Part shown: positions 34,463 through 43,991 of the stretch, one piece after another
Layout of the letters: each line of letters opens with the position of its first letter
How positions within the stretch are numbered: the stretch's first letter is position 1
NCBI RefSeq assembly: GCF_000802245.2
Contig: NZ_CP021080.1
Location: 1,426,001-1,490,000, forward strand
Reading direction: 5' to 3'
Source: Streptomyces pluripotens
Lineage (GTDB): Bacteria; Actinomycetota; Actinomycetes; Streptomycetales; Streptomycetaceae
Length of the DNA: 64,000 bases
The notes under the pieces: model-generated
Databases searched by the model: none
What the model saw: only the letters and a program-made list of their open reading frames with translations
What the model was told of the DNA's origin: nothing
Made by a program: the position numbers and the translations under genes

Positions 34463-34497
34463 GAAGGGGGCCATGGCATCCCGCCACGGCCCCCTTC
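34463..34497. terminator. Bidirectional hairpin GAAGGGGGCC / GGCCCCCTTC
   Basis: A perfect 10-bp stem with a 15-base loop between the convergent AbfB gene and the end of the suf operon (sufT stop at 34510). Confidence 0.82.
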
Positions 34498-34509
34498 ACG
34501 GGCTCTTCC

Positions 34510-34842
34510 TCAGACGTTGAAACCGAGCGCCCGAAGCTGCTCGCGCCCGTCGTCCGTGATCTTGTCCGGACCCCACGGCGGCATCCAGACCCAGTTGATC
34601 CGCAGTTCGTTGACGAGACCGTCGGTGGCGGACTTGGCCTGGTCCTCGATGACGTCCGTCAGCGGGCAGGCCGCCGAGGTCAGGGTCATGTCGATGGTCG
34701 CCACGTTGGAGTCGTCGACGTGGATGCCGTAGATCAGGCCGAGGTTGACGACGTCGATGCCCAGCTCGGGGTCGACCACGTCCATCAGGGCCTCGCGGAG
34801 TTCCTCCTCCGAGGCCGGCTTCGTCTCAACGGTGTCGGTCAT
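34510..34842 (-). CDS. sufT: MIP18/DUF59 Fe-S assembly factor
   Basis: 110 aa from ATG 34842 with AAGGAAG 6 bases upstream, overlapping the sufU stop by ATGA. The domain covers nearly the whole protein: LREALMDVVDPELGIDVVNL and LTLTSAACPLTDVIEDQA with the conserved cysteine, then WMPPWGPDKITDDGREQL. SufT-type proteins help mature or carry iron-sulfur clusters to target proteins. It is the last gene of the suf operon and runs into a bidirectional terminator. Confidence 0.94.
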   Translation of the reverse strand: MTDTVETKPASEEELREALMDVVDPELGIDVVNLGLIYGIHVDDSNVATIDMTLTSAACPLTDVIEDQAKSATDGLVNELRINWVWMPPWGPDKITDDGREQLRALGFNV

Positions 34843-35306
34843 GCCGTCTTCCTTTCGGCGTCGGCGCCACCGAGCGCCTGGGCCGTCGCGTCCTTCCACG
34901 CCATCCAGCTGAGGAGGGCGCACTTAACCCGGGCGGGGTACTTGGAGACACCGGCGAACGCGACCGCGTCCTCCAGGACGTCCTCCATCGCGTCGTCCGG
35001 TTCGATCTTGCCCTTGGACTGCATCAGCTCCAGGAAGGTCTCCTGGATCTTCTGTGCCTCGGCCAGGTCCTTGCCGACGAGGAGGTCGTTCAGCACCGAG
35101 GCGGAGGCCTGGCTGATGGAGCAGCCCTGACCCTCGTACGAGACGTCCTCGATCCTGGTGCCGTCGTACTTCACACGGAGGGTGATCTCGTCGCCGCACG
35201 TCGGGTTCACGTGGTGCACCTCGGCGTCGCCATCCCTCAGACCACGCCCGTGCGGGTTCTTGTAGTGGTCCAGGATGACTTCCTGGTACATCGAGTCCAG
35301 CTTCAC
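34839..35306 (-). CDS. sufU: SufU zinc-dependent sulfurtransferase
   Basis: 155 aa from GTG 35306, 16 bases after sufS. Accepts persulfide from SufS and passes it to the SufBCD scaffold. The three cysteines and the aspartate of SufU are present: NPTCGDEITLRV, GQGCSISQASASV and VKCALLSWMAWKDA. The protein starts KLDSMYQEVILDHYKNPHGR; the in-frame ATG at 35291 is an alternative. The order sufS-sufU is the usual Gram-positive arrangement. Confidence 0.94.
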   Translation of the reverse strand: MKLDSMYQEVILDHYKNPHGRGLRDGDAEVHHVNPTCGDEITLRVKYDGTRIEDVSYEGQGCSISQASASVLNDLLVGKDLAEAQKIQETFLELMQSKGKIEPDDAMEDVLEDAVAFAGVSKYPARVKCALLSWMAWKDATAQALGGADAERKTA

Positions 35307-35322
35307 CTTTTCAGCACGCCCT

Positions 35323-36587
35323 TCAACCGAAGAAGTTCCGTACGTGCTCCAGGCCCTCGACCAGAGCATCGATCTCGGTCGGCGTGGAGTACAGATAGAA
35401 CGACGCTCGTGTGGTCGCGGGAATTCCGTAGCGGAGGCAGACCGGACGGGCGCAGTGGTGACCCACACGGACCGCAATGCCCTGCTCGTCCAGGACCTGG
35501 CCCACGTCGTGCGGATGGATGTCGCCCAGTGTGAAGGAGATCGCGGCTCCTCGGTCCTCGGCCGTGGCCGGACCGATGATCTTCAGGTCGGGGACCTCCG
35601 CCAGGCGCCGGACGGCATACTCGGTCAGCGCGTGCTCATGGGCGAAGATCTTGTCCATGCCGATCGCCTGGAGGTAGTCGATCGCCGCGCCGAGACCGAC
35701 CGCCTGGGCGACCGGCGGCGTACCCGCCTCGAACTTGTGCGGCGCCGGGGCGTAGGTGGACGAGTGCATTGAGACGGTCTCGATCATCTCGCCGCCGCCC
35801 AGGAACGGAGGCAGGTCCTCCAGCAGCTCCTGGCGGCCCCACAGGACACCGATGCCCGTCGGGCCGCACATCTTGTGACCGGTGAAGGCCACGAAGTCGG
35901 CCTGGAGTGCCTGCACGTCCACCGGCATGTGCGGGGCGGCCTGCGAGGCATCGACGCAGACCAGTGCGCCGACCTCCTGCGCGCGGCGCACTATCGCCTC
36001 GACCGGGTTGAGGGTGCCCAGGATGTTCGACACCAACACGAAAGAGACGATCTTCGTCTTCTCCGTGATGATCTCGTCGACGTTGGACAGGTCGAGCCGA
36101 CCGTCGTCGTCCAAGCCGAACCACTTCAGCTTCGCGCCCGTGCGCTGCGCCAGCAACTGCCACGGCACGATGTTGGAGTGGTGCTCCATCTCCGTGATGA
36201 CGATCTCGGTCTCGTGGTCCACCCGGTAGGGCTCCTCGGCCCAGCCGAGCATGTTCGCCACGAGGTTCAGCGACTCGGAGGCGTTCTTGGTGAAGATCAC
36301 CTCGTCCCGGCTCGGTGCGTTGATGAACTCCGCCACCTTGTCGCGCGCACCCTCGTACAGCGCCGTGGCCTCCTCGGCGAGCACGTGCACACCGCGGTGG
36401 ACGTTGGCGTTGTGGCGCTCGTAGTACTCGCTCACAGCGTCCAGCACCTGGCGCGGCTTCTGCGATGTCGCCGCGTTGTCCAGGTACACGAGCTTCTTGC
36501 CGTCGTGGACCAGCCGGTCCAGGACGGGGAAGTCCTTGCGGATCGCCTCGGTGTCGAGGAGGCCGGGGAGCCCATGGCGGGTAGGTG

Positions 36588-36591
<4 letters not shown>
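35323..36591 (-). CDS. sufS: Cysteine desulfurase SufS
   Basis: 422 aa from GTG 36591, overlapping the sufC stop by GTGA. Group II cysteine desulfurase: LVYLDNAATSQKP, RGVHVLAEEATALYEGAR, EVIFTKNASESLNLVA, DASQAAPHMPVDV, FTGHKMCGPTGIGVLWG with the PLP lysine, and AVRVGHHCARPVC with the catalytic cysteine. It takes sulfur from cysteine and loads it on SufU. Confidence 0.97.
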
Positions 36592-37352
<761 letters not shown>

Positions 37353-37359
37353 GGGTGCC

Positions 37360-37677
37360 TCAGGACTCCTGGGTGACGGAGACGAGAACGTCGTCCCCTT
37401 CGATCTTTACGGGGTATACGGGGACGGGGCGCGTGGCGGGGAGGCCGGACGGCTTGCCGGTGCGCAGGTCGAAGGCGGAGCCGTGCAGCCAGCACTCGAT
37501 CTGGCAGTCCTCCACCTCGCCCTCGGAGAGGGAGACGTTCGCATGGGAGCAGATGTCGTGGATCGCGAACACCTCGCCCTCGGTCTTCACGACCGAGACC
37601 GGCGTGCCATCGAGTTCCACCCGCTTCGGGGTGTCCTCCTCCAGCTCGCTCAGCCCGCAGGCGCGTACGAAGGTCAT
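37360..37677 (-). CDS. Rieske-type ferredoxin encoded inside the suf operon
   Basis: 105 aa from ATG 37677, overlapping the sufD stop by ATGA. The two halves of the Rieske site are visible: CSHANVSLSEGEV (C-x-H) and CWLHGSAFD (C-x2-H), which hold a 2Fe-2S cluster. It resembles the ferredoxin subunit of ring-hydroxylating dioxygenases but no oxygenase is near. Actinobacterial suf operons commonly contain this gene; it may supply electrons for cluster assembly. That role is inference. Confidence 0.93.
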   Translation of the reverse strand: MTFVRACGLSELEEDTPKRVELDGTPVSVVKTEGEVFAIHDICSHANVSLSEGEVEDCQIECWLHGSAFDLRTGKPSGLPATRPVPVYPVKIEGDDVLVSVTQES

Positions 37678-38894
37678 GCGACCGAAGCCTCCAGCTCCTC
37701 TTCGATCTTGGCGAGCAGGCGCTCCTCGATGTCGGCGACACCGATTTGCTGGACCAGCTCGGCGAAGAAGCCGCGGACTACGAGACGGCGGGCCTCGTGC
37801 TCCGGGATGCCGCGGGCCATCAGGTAGAAGAGCTGCTCGTCGTCGAAACGGCCAGTGGCGGAGGCGTGGCCGGCACCGACGATCTCACCAGTCTCGATCT
37901 CCAGGTTGGGCACCGAGTCGACCCGCGCGCCGTCCGTGAGGACCAGGTTGCGGTTCATCTCGTAGGTGTCCGTGCCCTCGGCCGCGGCCTCGATGAGCAC
38001 GTCGCCGATCCAGACCGCGTGCGCGTCGTCGCCCTGGAGCGCGCCCTTGTAGACGACGTTCGACTTGCAGTGCGGGGTGTTGTGGGTGACCAGCAGACGG
38101 TGCTCCTGGTGCTGCCCGGCATCGGTGAAGTACAGGCCGAACAGCTCGGCCTCGCCGCCGGGGCCCGCGTAGGTGACGCGCGGGTGCAGGCGGACCACGT
38201 CGCCTCCGAAGGTGACGACCACGGACTTGACGGAGGCGTCGCGGCCGACCAGGGCGTTGTGCTGGGCGACGTGGACGGCCTTGTCGTCCCAGTCCTGCAC
38301 GGAGACGACGGTCAGCTTGGCGCCGTCACCGAGGATGTAGTCGACGTTGGCGGCCAACACCGCGTCGCCCGTGTGGTCGATGACCACGACGGCCTCGGCG
38401 AAGGCACCCAGTTCGATCACCTGGTGGCCGAAGGCGGTGCCGCCCTCGCCGTGCACCGAGATGCGGACCGGCTCGGTGAGGACGGTTTCCTTCGGGACGG
38501 TGACGACCGAGGCTTTCTCGAAGGCGGAGTACGCCTGGGCGGCCACGCGGTCCACCGGGGTGCCCGCCTTGCCGAGCCGCGCATCATCACGGCCGACGGT
38601 TTCGACGGTGACGCCCTCGGGGGCCCGGACGTCGACCTTCACGCCCTCGCCAGTGGCGACGGCAGTGCCGTCGTGCAGCCCGCGCAACCGCTCCAGCGGG
38701 GTGAACCGCCACTCCTCTTCACGTCCGTGCGGGACCGGGAAGTCCGCCACGGCGAAGGACGGGGGCGCGCTCATGCGCGAGACGACGGTCGACTCCGCGG
38801 CGACCGCGATCGAGCCCGCGGTGGTGGACCCGGCCGGTGGGGGTCCACCCGCCCGAGCGGAGTCGAGGGTGGGGGAGTTCTGGGCCTCGGCCAT
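37674..38894 (-). CDS. sufD: Fe-S cluster scaffold protein SufD
   Basis: 406 aa from ATG 38894. The first 40 residues are Ala/Ser/Thr/Gly-rich, then the SufD body starts at about SAPPSFAVADFPVPHGREEE with WRFTPL. The right-handed beta-helix and C-terminal helical domain carry AVWIGDVLIEAAAEGTDTYE, NLVLTDGARVDSVPNLEIET and GHASATGRFDDEQLFYLMAR, including the conserved histidine region. Forms the SufBC2D scaffold. It lies 80 bases downstream of sufB, separated by a perfect 22-bp palindrome. Confidence 0.96.
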   Translation of the reverse strand: MAEAQNSPTLDSARAGGPPPAGSTTAGSIAVAAESTVVSRMSAPPSFAVADFPVPHGREEEWRFTPLERLRGLHDGTAVATGEGVKVDVRAPEGVTVETVGRDDARLGKAGTPVDRVAAQAYSAFEKASVVTVPKETVLTEPVRISVHGEGGTAFGHQVIELGAFAEAVVVIDHTGDAVLAANVDYILGDGAKLTVVSVQDWDDKAVHVAQHNALVGRDASVKSVVVTFGGDVVRLHPRVTYAGPGGEAELFGLYFTDAGQHQEHRLLVTHNTPHCKSNVVYKGALQGDDAHAVWIGDVLIEAAAEGTDTYEMNRNLVLTDGARVDSVPNLEIETGEIVGAGHASATGRFDDEQLFYLMARGIPEHEARRLVVRGFFAELVQQIGVADIEERLLAKIEEELEASVA

Positions 38895-38929
38895 GGCTGT
38901 CGTGTTGCTCTCTTTCCTATTGCGATCCT

Positions 38930-38951
38930 CGGCCCGCCCCGGGGCGGGCCG
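38930..38951. promoter_or_regulatory. 22-bp GC palindrome between sufB and sufD
   Basis: CGGCCCGCCCC is followed without spacer by GGGGCGGGCCG: perfect 11-bp arms in the 80-base gap between sufB and sufD. In RNA it would form a very stable hairpin and may lower sufD expression relative to sufB, or mark an RNA processing point or weak terminator. Confidence 0.65.
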
Positions 38952-38974
38952 CTAGCTACCGGACGGGTGGCAGG

Positions 38975-40396
38975 TCAGCCGACCGCCCCCTCCATCTGCA
39001 GCTCGATCAGCCGGTTGAGTTCCAGCGCGTACTCCATGGGCAGTTCCTTGGCGATCGGCTCGACGAAGCCGCGCACGATCATCGCCATCGCCTCGTCCTC
39101 GGAGAGACCACGGCTCATCAAGTAGAAGAGCTGGTCCTCGGAGACCTTGGAGACGGTGGCCTCGTGGCCCATGGACACGTCGTCCTCGCGGACGTCGACG
39201 TACGGGTAGGTGTCGGACCGGGAGACCGTGTCGACCAGCAGCGCGTCGCACAGGACGTTGGACTTGGAACCGGCGGCGCCCTCGCCGATCTCGATCAGAC
39301 CGCGGTAGGAGGTGCGGCCGCCGCCGCGCGCCACCGACTTGGAGACGATGTTGGACGACGTGTTCGGTGCCATGTGGACCATCTTGGCGCCGGCGTCCTG
39401 GTGCTGGCCCTCGCCCGCGAAGGCGATGGACAGGGTCTCGCCCTTGGCGTGCTCGCCCATCAGGTAGACGGCCGGGTACTTCATCGTCACCTTGGAGCCG
39501 ATGTTGCCGTCGACCCACTCCATGGTCGCGCCCTCGTACGCCACAGCGCGCTTGGTGACCAGGTTGTAGACGTTGTTCGACCAGTTCTGGATGGTCGTGT
39601 AGCGGCAGCGGGCATTCTTCTTGACGATGATCTCGACGACCGCGGAGTGCAGCGAGTCCGACTTGTAGATCGGGGCCGTGCAACCCTCGACGTAGTGCAC
39701 GTAGGCACCCTCGTCGACGATGATCAGAGTCCGCTCGAACTGGCCCATGTTCTCGGTGTTGATGCGGAAGTAGGCCTGGAGCGGGATCTCCACGTGGACG
39801 CCCGGCGGGACATAGATGAAGGAGCCACCGGACCACACGGCGGTGTTCAACGCGGCGAACTTGTTGTCACCGGCCGGAATGACGGTGCCGAAGTGCTCCT
39901 TGAAGAGCTCGGGGTGCTCCTTCAGCGCGGTGTCGGTGTCGAGGAAGATGACGCCCTGCTCCTCCAGGTCCTCACGGATCTGGTGGTAGACGACCTCCGA
40001 CTCGTACTGGGCGGCCACGCCGGCGACCAGGCGCTGCTTCTCGGCCTCCGGGATGCCCAGCTTGTCGTAGGTGTTCTTGATGTCCTCGGGCAGGTCCTCC
40101 CAGGACTCCGCCTGCTTCTCCGTGGAGCGCACGAAGTACTTGATGTTGTCGAAGTCGATGCCCGACAAGTCCGAGCCCCAGTTCGGCATGGGCTTCTTCT
40201 CGAAGAGCTTCAGACCCTTGAGGCGGAGCTTGGTCATCCACTCCGGCTCGGACTTCTTGGCGGAGATGTCCCGGACGACGTCCTCGTCGAGGCCGCGCCT
40301 GGCGGCGGCACCGGCCACGTCGGAGTCGGCCCAGCCGTATTCGTAGTTGCCCAGACCCTCGAGTTCGGGGTGGGCAGTCTCCGTGGGGAGAGTCAT
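38975..40396 (-). CDS. sufB: Fe-S cluster scaffold protein SufB
   Basis: 473 aa from ATG 40396 with GGGAGG 8 bases upstream. The start overlaps the sufR stop by ATGA, so the two genes are translationally coupled. Features: [60 protein letters not shown] with the cysteine used in sulfur transfer, [40 protein letters not shown]. Full-length and intact; no intein is present, unlike mycobacterial SufB. Confidence 0.97.
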   Translation of the reverse strand: MTLPTETAHPELEGLGNYEYGWADSDVAGAAARRGLDEDVVRDISAKKSEPEWMTKLRLKGLKLFEKKPMPNWGSDLSGIDFDNIKYFVRSTEKQAESWEDLPEDIKNTYDKLGIPEAEKQRLVAGVAAQYESEVVYHQIREDLEEQGVIFLDTDTALKEHPELFKEHFGTVIPAGDNKFAALNTAVWSGGSFIYVPPGVHVEIPLQAYFRINTENMGQFERTLIIVDEGAYVHYVEGCTAPIYKSDSLHSAVVEIIVKKNARCRYTTIQNWSNNVYNLVTKRAVAYEGATMEWVDGNIGSKVTMKYPAVYLMGEHAKGETLSIAFAGEGQHQDAGAKMVHMAPNTSSNIVSKSVARGGGRTSYRGLIEIGEGAAGSKSNVLCDALLVDTVSRSDTYPYVDVREDDVSMGHEATVSKVSEDQLFYLMSRGLSEDEAMAMIVRGFVEPIAKELPMEYALELNRLIELQMEGAVG

Positions 40397-41163
40397 GCGG
40401 GGTTCCTCCCGGCCGTGCTTGCAGATGCGTGGTGGCTCTGGTGATCGGACTTCGAAATCTTGGGGATGAACGTCGTGCAGACGCCGTCGCCGTGCGCGAT
40501 GGTCGCCAGTCGCTGGACGTGGGTGCCGAGCAGCTCCGCGAAGATCTCCGTCTCCGCCTCGCACAGCTGCGGGAACTGTTCCGCGACATGGGCGACCGGG
40601 CAGTGGTGCTGACAGAGCTGCTCACCCTGGTGCGGGAGGGGCGCGCTGCGCGCCGTAGCAGCGTACCCGTCCACGCTCAAGGCCCTGGCCAGTGCTTCCG
40701 CGCGCTCATCGGGATCGACCCTCTCGATCGCCTTGCGGTATGCGCCTGCCTGGGCGGCGATCCGGGCACGGGCGAAGGCGGCGACGGCCTCGGGTCCGCC
40801 CTCGCGCTCGGCGATCCAGCGCAGGGCGTCCGCGGCCAGCTTGTCGTACGACTGGTCGAAGGCGTCCCGGCCGCAGTCGGTGAGCGCGAAGACCTTCGCG
40901 GGACGGCCACGCGTACGCGCGCCGTACACCCGCTGCTCTCGGGCCTCGACGACATCGTCGACGACCAGCGCGTCCAGATGACGCCGGACGGCCGCCTGGG
41001 TCAGTCCCAGCCGGCCGGCGAGTTCGGCGACGGTCGACGGACCGTGGTCCAGGATGGACCGCGCGACCCGGTTGCGCGTCGAACGGTCCGAGCGCACCAC
41101 GGCCGCGAGCTCCTCCTGGGGCGCCCCCACCGGGGCCTCCCGAGCCTCGCCGACGTTTTTCAC
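40393..41163 (-). CDS. sufR: SufR, Fe-S-binding repressor of the suf operon
   Basis: 256 aa from GTG 41163. The N-terminal winged helix (about 28-95) contains [20 protein letters not shown] and the wing [19 protein letters not shown]. The C-terminal part carries the cluster-binding cysteines: [20 protein letters not shown] and [13 protein letters not shown]. The layout matches SufR, which represses the operon when its cluster is bound. The predicted transcript starts at the GTG itself (-10 AACAAT 6 bases before, -35 TTGTCA at 41199-41194), so the message is probably leaderless. The operator overlaps that -10. Confidence 0.94.
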   Translation of the reverse strand: MKNVGEAREAPVGAPQEELAAVVRSDRSTRNRVARSILDHGPSTVAELAGRLGLTQAAVRRHLDALVVDDVVEAREQRVYGARTRGRPAKVFALTDCGRDAFDQSYDKLAADALRWIAEREGGPEAVAAFARARIAAQAGAYRKAIERVDPDERAEALARALSVDGYAATARSAPLPHQGEQLCQHHCPVAHVAEQFPQLCEAETEIFAELLGTHVQRLATIAHGDGVCTTFIPKISKSDHQSHHASASTAGRNPA

Positions 41164-41199
41164 AACGCCATTGTTGCGTAATTCCTCAGAGCCTGACAA
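41163..41199 (-). promoter_or_regulatory. suf operon promoter with SufR operator CAAC-N6-GTTG
   Basis: CAACGCCATTGTTG (41163-41176) is a perfect CAAC-N6-GTTG, the consensus described for SufR, on both strands. On the coding strand TTGTCA (41199-41194) and AACAAT (41175-41170) form a -35/-10 pair with an 18-base spacer, and the +1 falls on the GTG of sufR. The operator therefore covers the -10 and the start site. Confidence 0.85.
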
Positions 41200-41235
41200 G
41201 CGCGGTCCGGATCACCGACCGGTGCCCTGCATCAC

Positions 41236-41249
41236 TTAGGTATACCTAA
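41236..41249. promoter_or_regulatory. 14-bp palindrome TTAGGTATACCTAA
   Basis: A perfect palindrome in the divergent region between sufR and the AAC(3) gene. The halves TTAGGT/ACCTAA are those of DtxR/IdeR iron boxes, but they lie closer together than in the 19-bp iron box. A regulator with a shorter dyad is therefore also possible. Confidence 0.55.
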
Positions 41250-41346
41250 TTTGACCTGCGAAAACGATCTTTGATCGATCATCCCGGAGTCCTTCCAGAA
41301 TCAAAGCGGTGGCGCCCCGCGGCCTCGTCCGCAACACTCCCCTGCC

Positions 41347-42162
41347 ATGCCCCCACCGCCTCCCACCGGCCCTCTTATCACCCGTGACGCGGTCGCCGCG
41401 CAGCTGCGGCTGCTCGGCGTCGGAACCGGTGAGATCCTCCTCGCGCACTGCTCGCTGAGTTCCCTCGGCTGGGTCAACGGAGGCGCCGTAGCGGCCGTCC
41501 AGGGACTCCTCGACGCCCTGGGCCCGTCCGGCACTCTCGTCGTGCCCACCCAGTCCGCCGACCTGTCCGACCCGGTCGGATGGGCGAATCCACCAGTGCC
41601 CGAGCAGTGGTGGGACCGGATTCGGACCACCATGCCGGCCTACGACCCGTTGATCACCCCCTCGCGCGGGGTCGGCGTGATCCCGGAGACCGTACGGACC
41701 TGGCCGGGCGCACTGCGCAGCGCGCACCCGCAGACCTCCTTCGCAGCCCTCGGCCCGCACGCCGCAGACCTCATGGACGGTCACGCCGTGGACTGCCGGC
41801 TCGGCGAACGCAGCCCACTGGCCCGGCTGGAGCGACTGGGCGCCCGGGTCCTGCTGCTCGGCGTGGGCTACGACGCCTGCACCAGCTTCCATCTCGCCGA
41901 GTACCGGATACCGGCGCCGCACGTCGAGGTCGGACGGCCGGCGCCCGGCGGCGGCTGGGAGACGGTGATCGAAGTCTCGATCGACTCCGACCGGTTCGAC
42001 GAACTGGGCCACGACTTCGAACGGGACCGGCCGGTCGACCGCGGCAAGGTCGGCGCGGCCAGCGCACGGCTCTTCCCGGTGGCCGACGCGGTGGCCTACG
42101 CCGAGCAGTGGCTGCCGCTGCACCGTCCCCGCGCGGAGGAGTTCCCGCACCCGCCGGTCTGA
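41347..42162 (+). CDS. AAC(3)-family N-acetyltransferase
   Basis: 271 aa from ATG 41347; no clear ribosome site. The aminoglycoside 3-N-acetyltransferase fold is shown by LLAHCSLSSLGWVNGGAVAA (the H-S-S-x-G-W start), LGPSGTLVVPTQSADLSDP, RGVGVIPETVRTWPGALRSA-HPQTSFAALG and LLLGVGYDACTSFHLAEYR. Family members include true resistance enzymes and others of unknown substrate. It sits inside the conserved suf-cta block, so a housekeeping role or self-protection are both possible; activity on an aminoglycoside is unproven. Confidence 0.92.
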   Translation: MPPPPPTGPLITRDAVAAQLRLLGVGTGEILLAHCSLSSLGWVNGGAVAAVQGLLDALGPSGTLVVPTQSADLSDPVGWANPPVPEQWWDRIRTTMPAYDPLITPSRGVGVIPETVRTWPGALRSAHPQTSFAALGPHAADLMDGHAVDCRLGERSPLARLERLGARVLLLGVGYDACTSFHLAEYRIPAPHVEVGRPAPGGGWETVIEVSIDSDRFDELGHDFERDRPVDRGKVGAASARLFPVADAVAYAEQWLPLHRPRAEEFPHPPV

Positions 42163-42193
42163 GCGGCATGCGGTCTCCCTAGACTCTGGAGCC

Positions 42194-43171
42194 ATGCGCA
42201 GTGAGCCCGCCCGCCCGTCTCCCGGCCCCCACCCGTCAACGAGACGCTTTGCGCCACACCCGCTCATTGAGGTCCGGGCCCTGGTGAAGCGCTACGGCAC
42301 GAAGACCGCGGTGGACGGCCTCGACCTGGTGGCCGAGGACGGCGTGACCGCTGTGCTCGGCCCCAACGGGGCGGGGAAGACGACCACGGTGGAGACCTGC
42401 GAGGGGTACCGGAAGCCGGATTCCGGCACGGTGCGCGTCCTGGGCCTCGACCCGGTACGGCAGGCCGCACAGCTACGCCCGCGCATCGGGGTGATGCTCC
42501 AGTCCGGGGGCGTGTACTCCGGCGCCCGGGCGGACGAGATGCTGCGGCACACGGCGAAGCTGCACGCGCATCCGCTGGACGTGGACGCGTTGGTCGAACG
42601 CCTCGGGCTGGGCTCCTGCGGCCGGACGAGCTACCGGCGGCTGTCCGGCGGCCAGCAGCAACGGCTCGCGCTCGCCATGGCCGTCGTGGGCCGCCCGGAG
42701 CTGGTGTTCCTGGACGAGCCGACAGCCGGACTCGATCCACAGGCGCGCCGCGCCACCTGGGACCTGGTGAGGGACCTGCGCACCGACGGCGTCTCGGTGA
42801 TCCTCACCACCCACTACATGGAAGAGGCCGAGCAGCTCGCCGATGACGTCGCGATCATCGACGGCGGCCGGGTCATCGCCCAGGGTTCCCCGGAGCAGTT
42901 GTGCAGGGGCGGTGCCGAGAACACCTTGCGCTTCTCCGGCCGCCCCGGCCTCGACGTGAGCTCCTTGCTCAAGGCGCTCCCGGCCGACTGCACCGCCGCC
43001 GAGCAGGCTCCGGGCAGCTACCGGGTCGTCGGCAAGATCGACCCGCAGCTGCTGGCAACGGTGACCTCGTGGTGCGCGCAGCACGGGGTGATGCCGGACC
43101 GGATCTCGGTGGAGCGGCACACACTCGAAGACGTCTTCCTGGAGCTGACAGGCAAGGAGCTGCGTTCATGA
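42194..43171 (+). CDS. ABC exporter ATP-binding protein (DrrA-like) beside ctaA
   Basis: 325 aa from ATG 42194. Walker A GPNGAGKTTT, signature LSGGQQQR, Walker B LVFLDEPTAGLDPQARR and VILTTHYMEEAEQLADDVAI put it in the DrrA/CcmA exporter branch. The region after residue 230 is the C-terminal domain of that branch. It overlaps the permease gene by ATGA. In mycobacteria a similar exporter pair lies between sufR and the ctaA homologue, which points to a role in envelope or cytochrome assembly rather than drug export. That role is inference. Confidence 0.93.
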   Translation: MRSEPARPSPGPHPSTRRFAPHPLIEVRALVKRYGTKTAVDGLDLVAEDGVTAVLGPNGAGKTTTVETCEGYRKPDSGTVRVLGLDPVRQAAQLRPRIGVMLQSGGVYSGARADEMLRHTAKLHAHPLDVDALVERLGLGSCGRTSYRRLSGGQQQRLALAMAVVGRPELVFLDEPTAGLDPQARRATWDLVRDLRTDGVSVILTTHYMEEAEQLADDVAIIDGGRVIAQGSPEQLCRGGAENTLRFSGRPGLDVSSLLKALPADCTAAEQAPGSYRVVGKIDPQLLATVTSWCAQHGVMPDRISVERHTLEDVFLELTGKELRS

Positions 43172-43941
43172 CGACCGTGCCGGGCACCTACGCCCCGAAG
43201 CCGGGTGCGGCCCCCCTTCCCCGCATGATTGCGGCCCAGGCGGCGCTGGAGACCAGGATGCTGCTGCGCAACGGCGAGCAGCTGCTGCTGACGATCGTGA
43301 TCCCGACCCTGTTGCTGGTGCTCTTCAGCTCCGTCGACATCGTCGACACCGGCACGGGCAGGGCCGTCGACTTCCTCACACCGGGCATCCTCGCCCTCGC
43401 GGTGATGTCCACGGCGTTCACTGGCCAGGCCATCGCGACCGGCTTCGAGCGGCGCTACGGGGTGCTCAAGCGCCTGGCCTCCTCCCCGCTGCCGCGCTGG
43501 GGACTGATGACCGCGAAGACGGTGTCGGTCCTCGTCACGGAGGTCCTCCAGGTCGTCCTCCTGACCGTGATCGCCTTCGCGCTGGGCTGGTCGCCGCGCG
43601 GCAACCCCGCTGCCGTTCTGCTCCTGCTGGTCCTCGGCACAGCGGCCTTCTCCGGGCTCGGTCTGTTGATGGCGGGCACCCTGAAGGCGGAGGCGACGCT
43701 GGCCGCCGCCAACCTGGTCTTCCTGCTGCTGCTCGTCGGCGGCGGGGTCATCGTGCCGCTGGAGAAGTTCGGGTCGGCCGCTCAGCAGGTACTCGGCCTG
43801 CTGCCCGTCTCCGCGCTCTCCGACGGCCTGCGGAGCGTGCTCCAGCACGGATCGGGAACACCCTGGGGCGACCTGGGGATCCTCACCGTATGGGCGGTCG
43901 TGGGGCTGGCCGCGGCAGGACGGTTCTTCCGCTGGGAGTGA
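43168..43941 (+). CDS. ABC-2 type exporter permease
   Basis: 257 aa from ATG 43168, coupled to the ATPase. Six membrane spans of the ABC-2 type: ETRMLLRNGEQLLLTIVIPT, TPGILALAVMSTAFTGQAIA, GFERRYGVLKRLASSPLPRW (the coupling loop) and NLVFLLLLVGGGVIVPLEKF. It forms the transmembrane half of the exporter. It is 50 bases upstream of ctaA on the same strand. Confidence 0.93.
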   Translation: MTTVPGTYAPKPGAAPLPRMIAAQAALETRMLLRNGEQLLLTIVIPTLLLVLFSSVDIVDTGTGRAVDFLTPGILALAVMSTAFTGQAIATGFERRYGVLKRLASSPLPRWGLMTAKTVSVLVTEVLQVVLLTVIAFALGWSPRGNPAAVLLLLVLGTAAFSGLGLLMAGTLKAEATLAAANLVFLLLLVGGGVIVPLEKFGSAAQQVLGLLPVSALSDGLRSVLQHGSGTPWGDLGILTVWAVVGLAAAGRFFRWE

Positions 43942-43991
43942 GCCGCCGGGCGGGACCCTCGTGAAAGCGTGCACAAGCGGAGGCATACGAT

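Noticed and set aside
41236..41249. TTAGGTATACCTAA as a canonical DmdR1/IdeR iron box
   Set aside because: The half-sites fit but the box is 14 rather than 19 bases, so it is reported only as iron-box-like.
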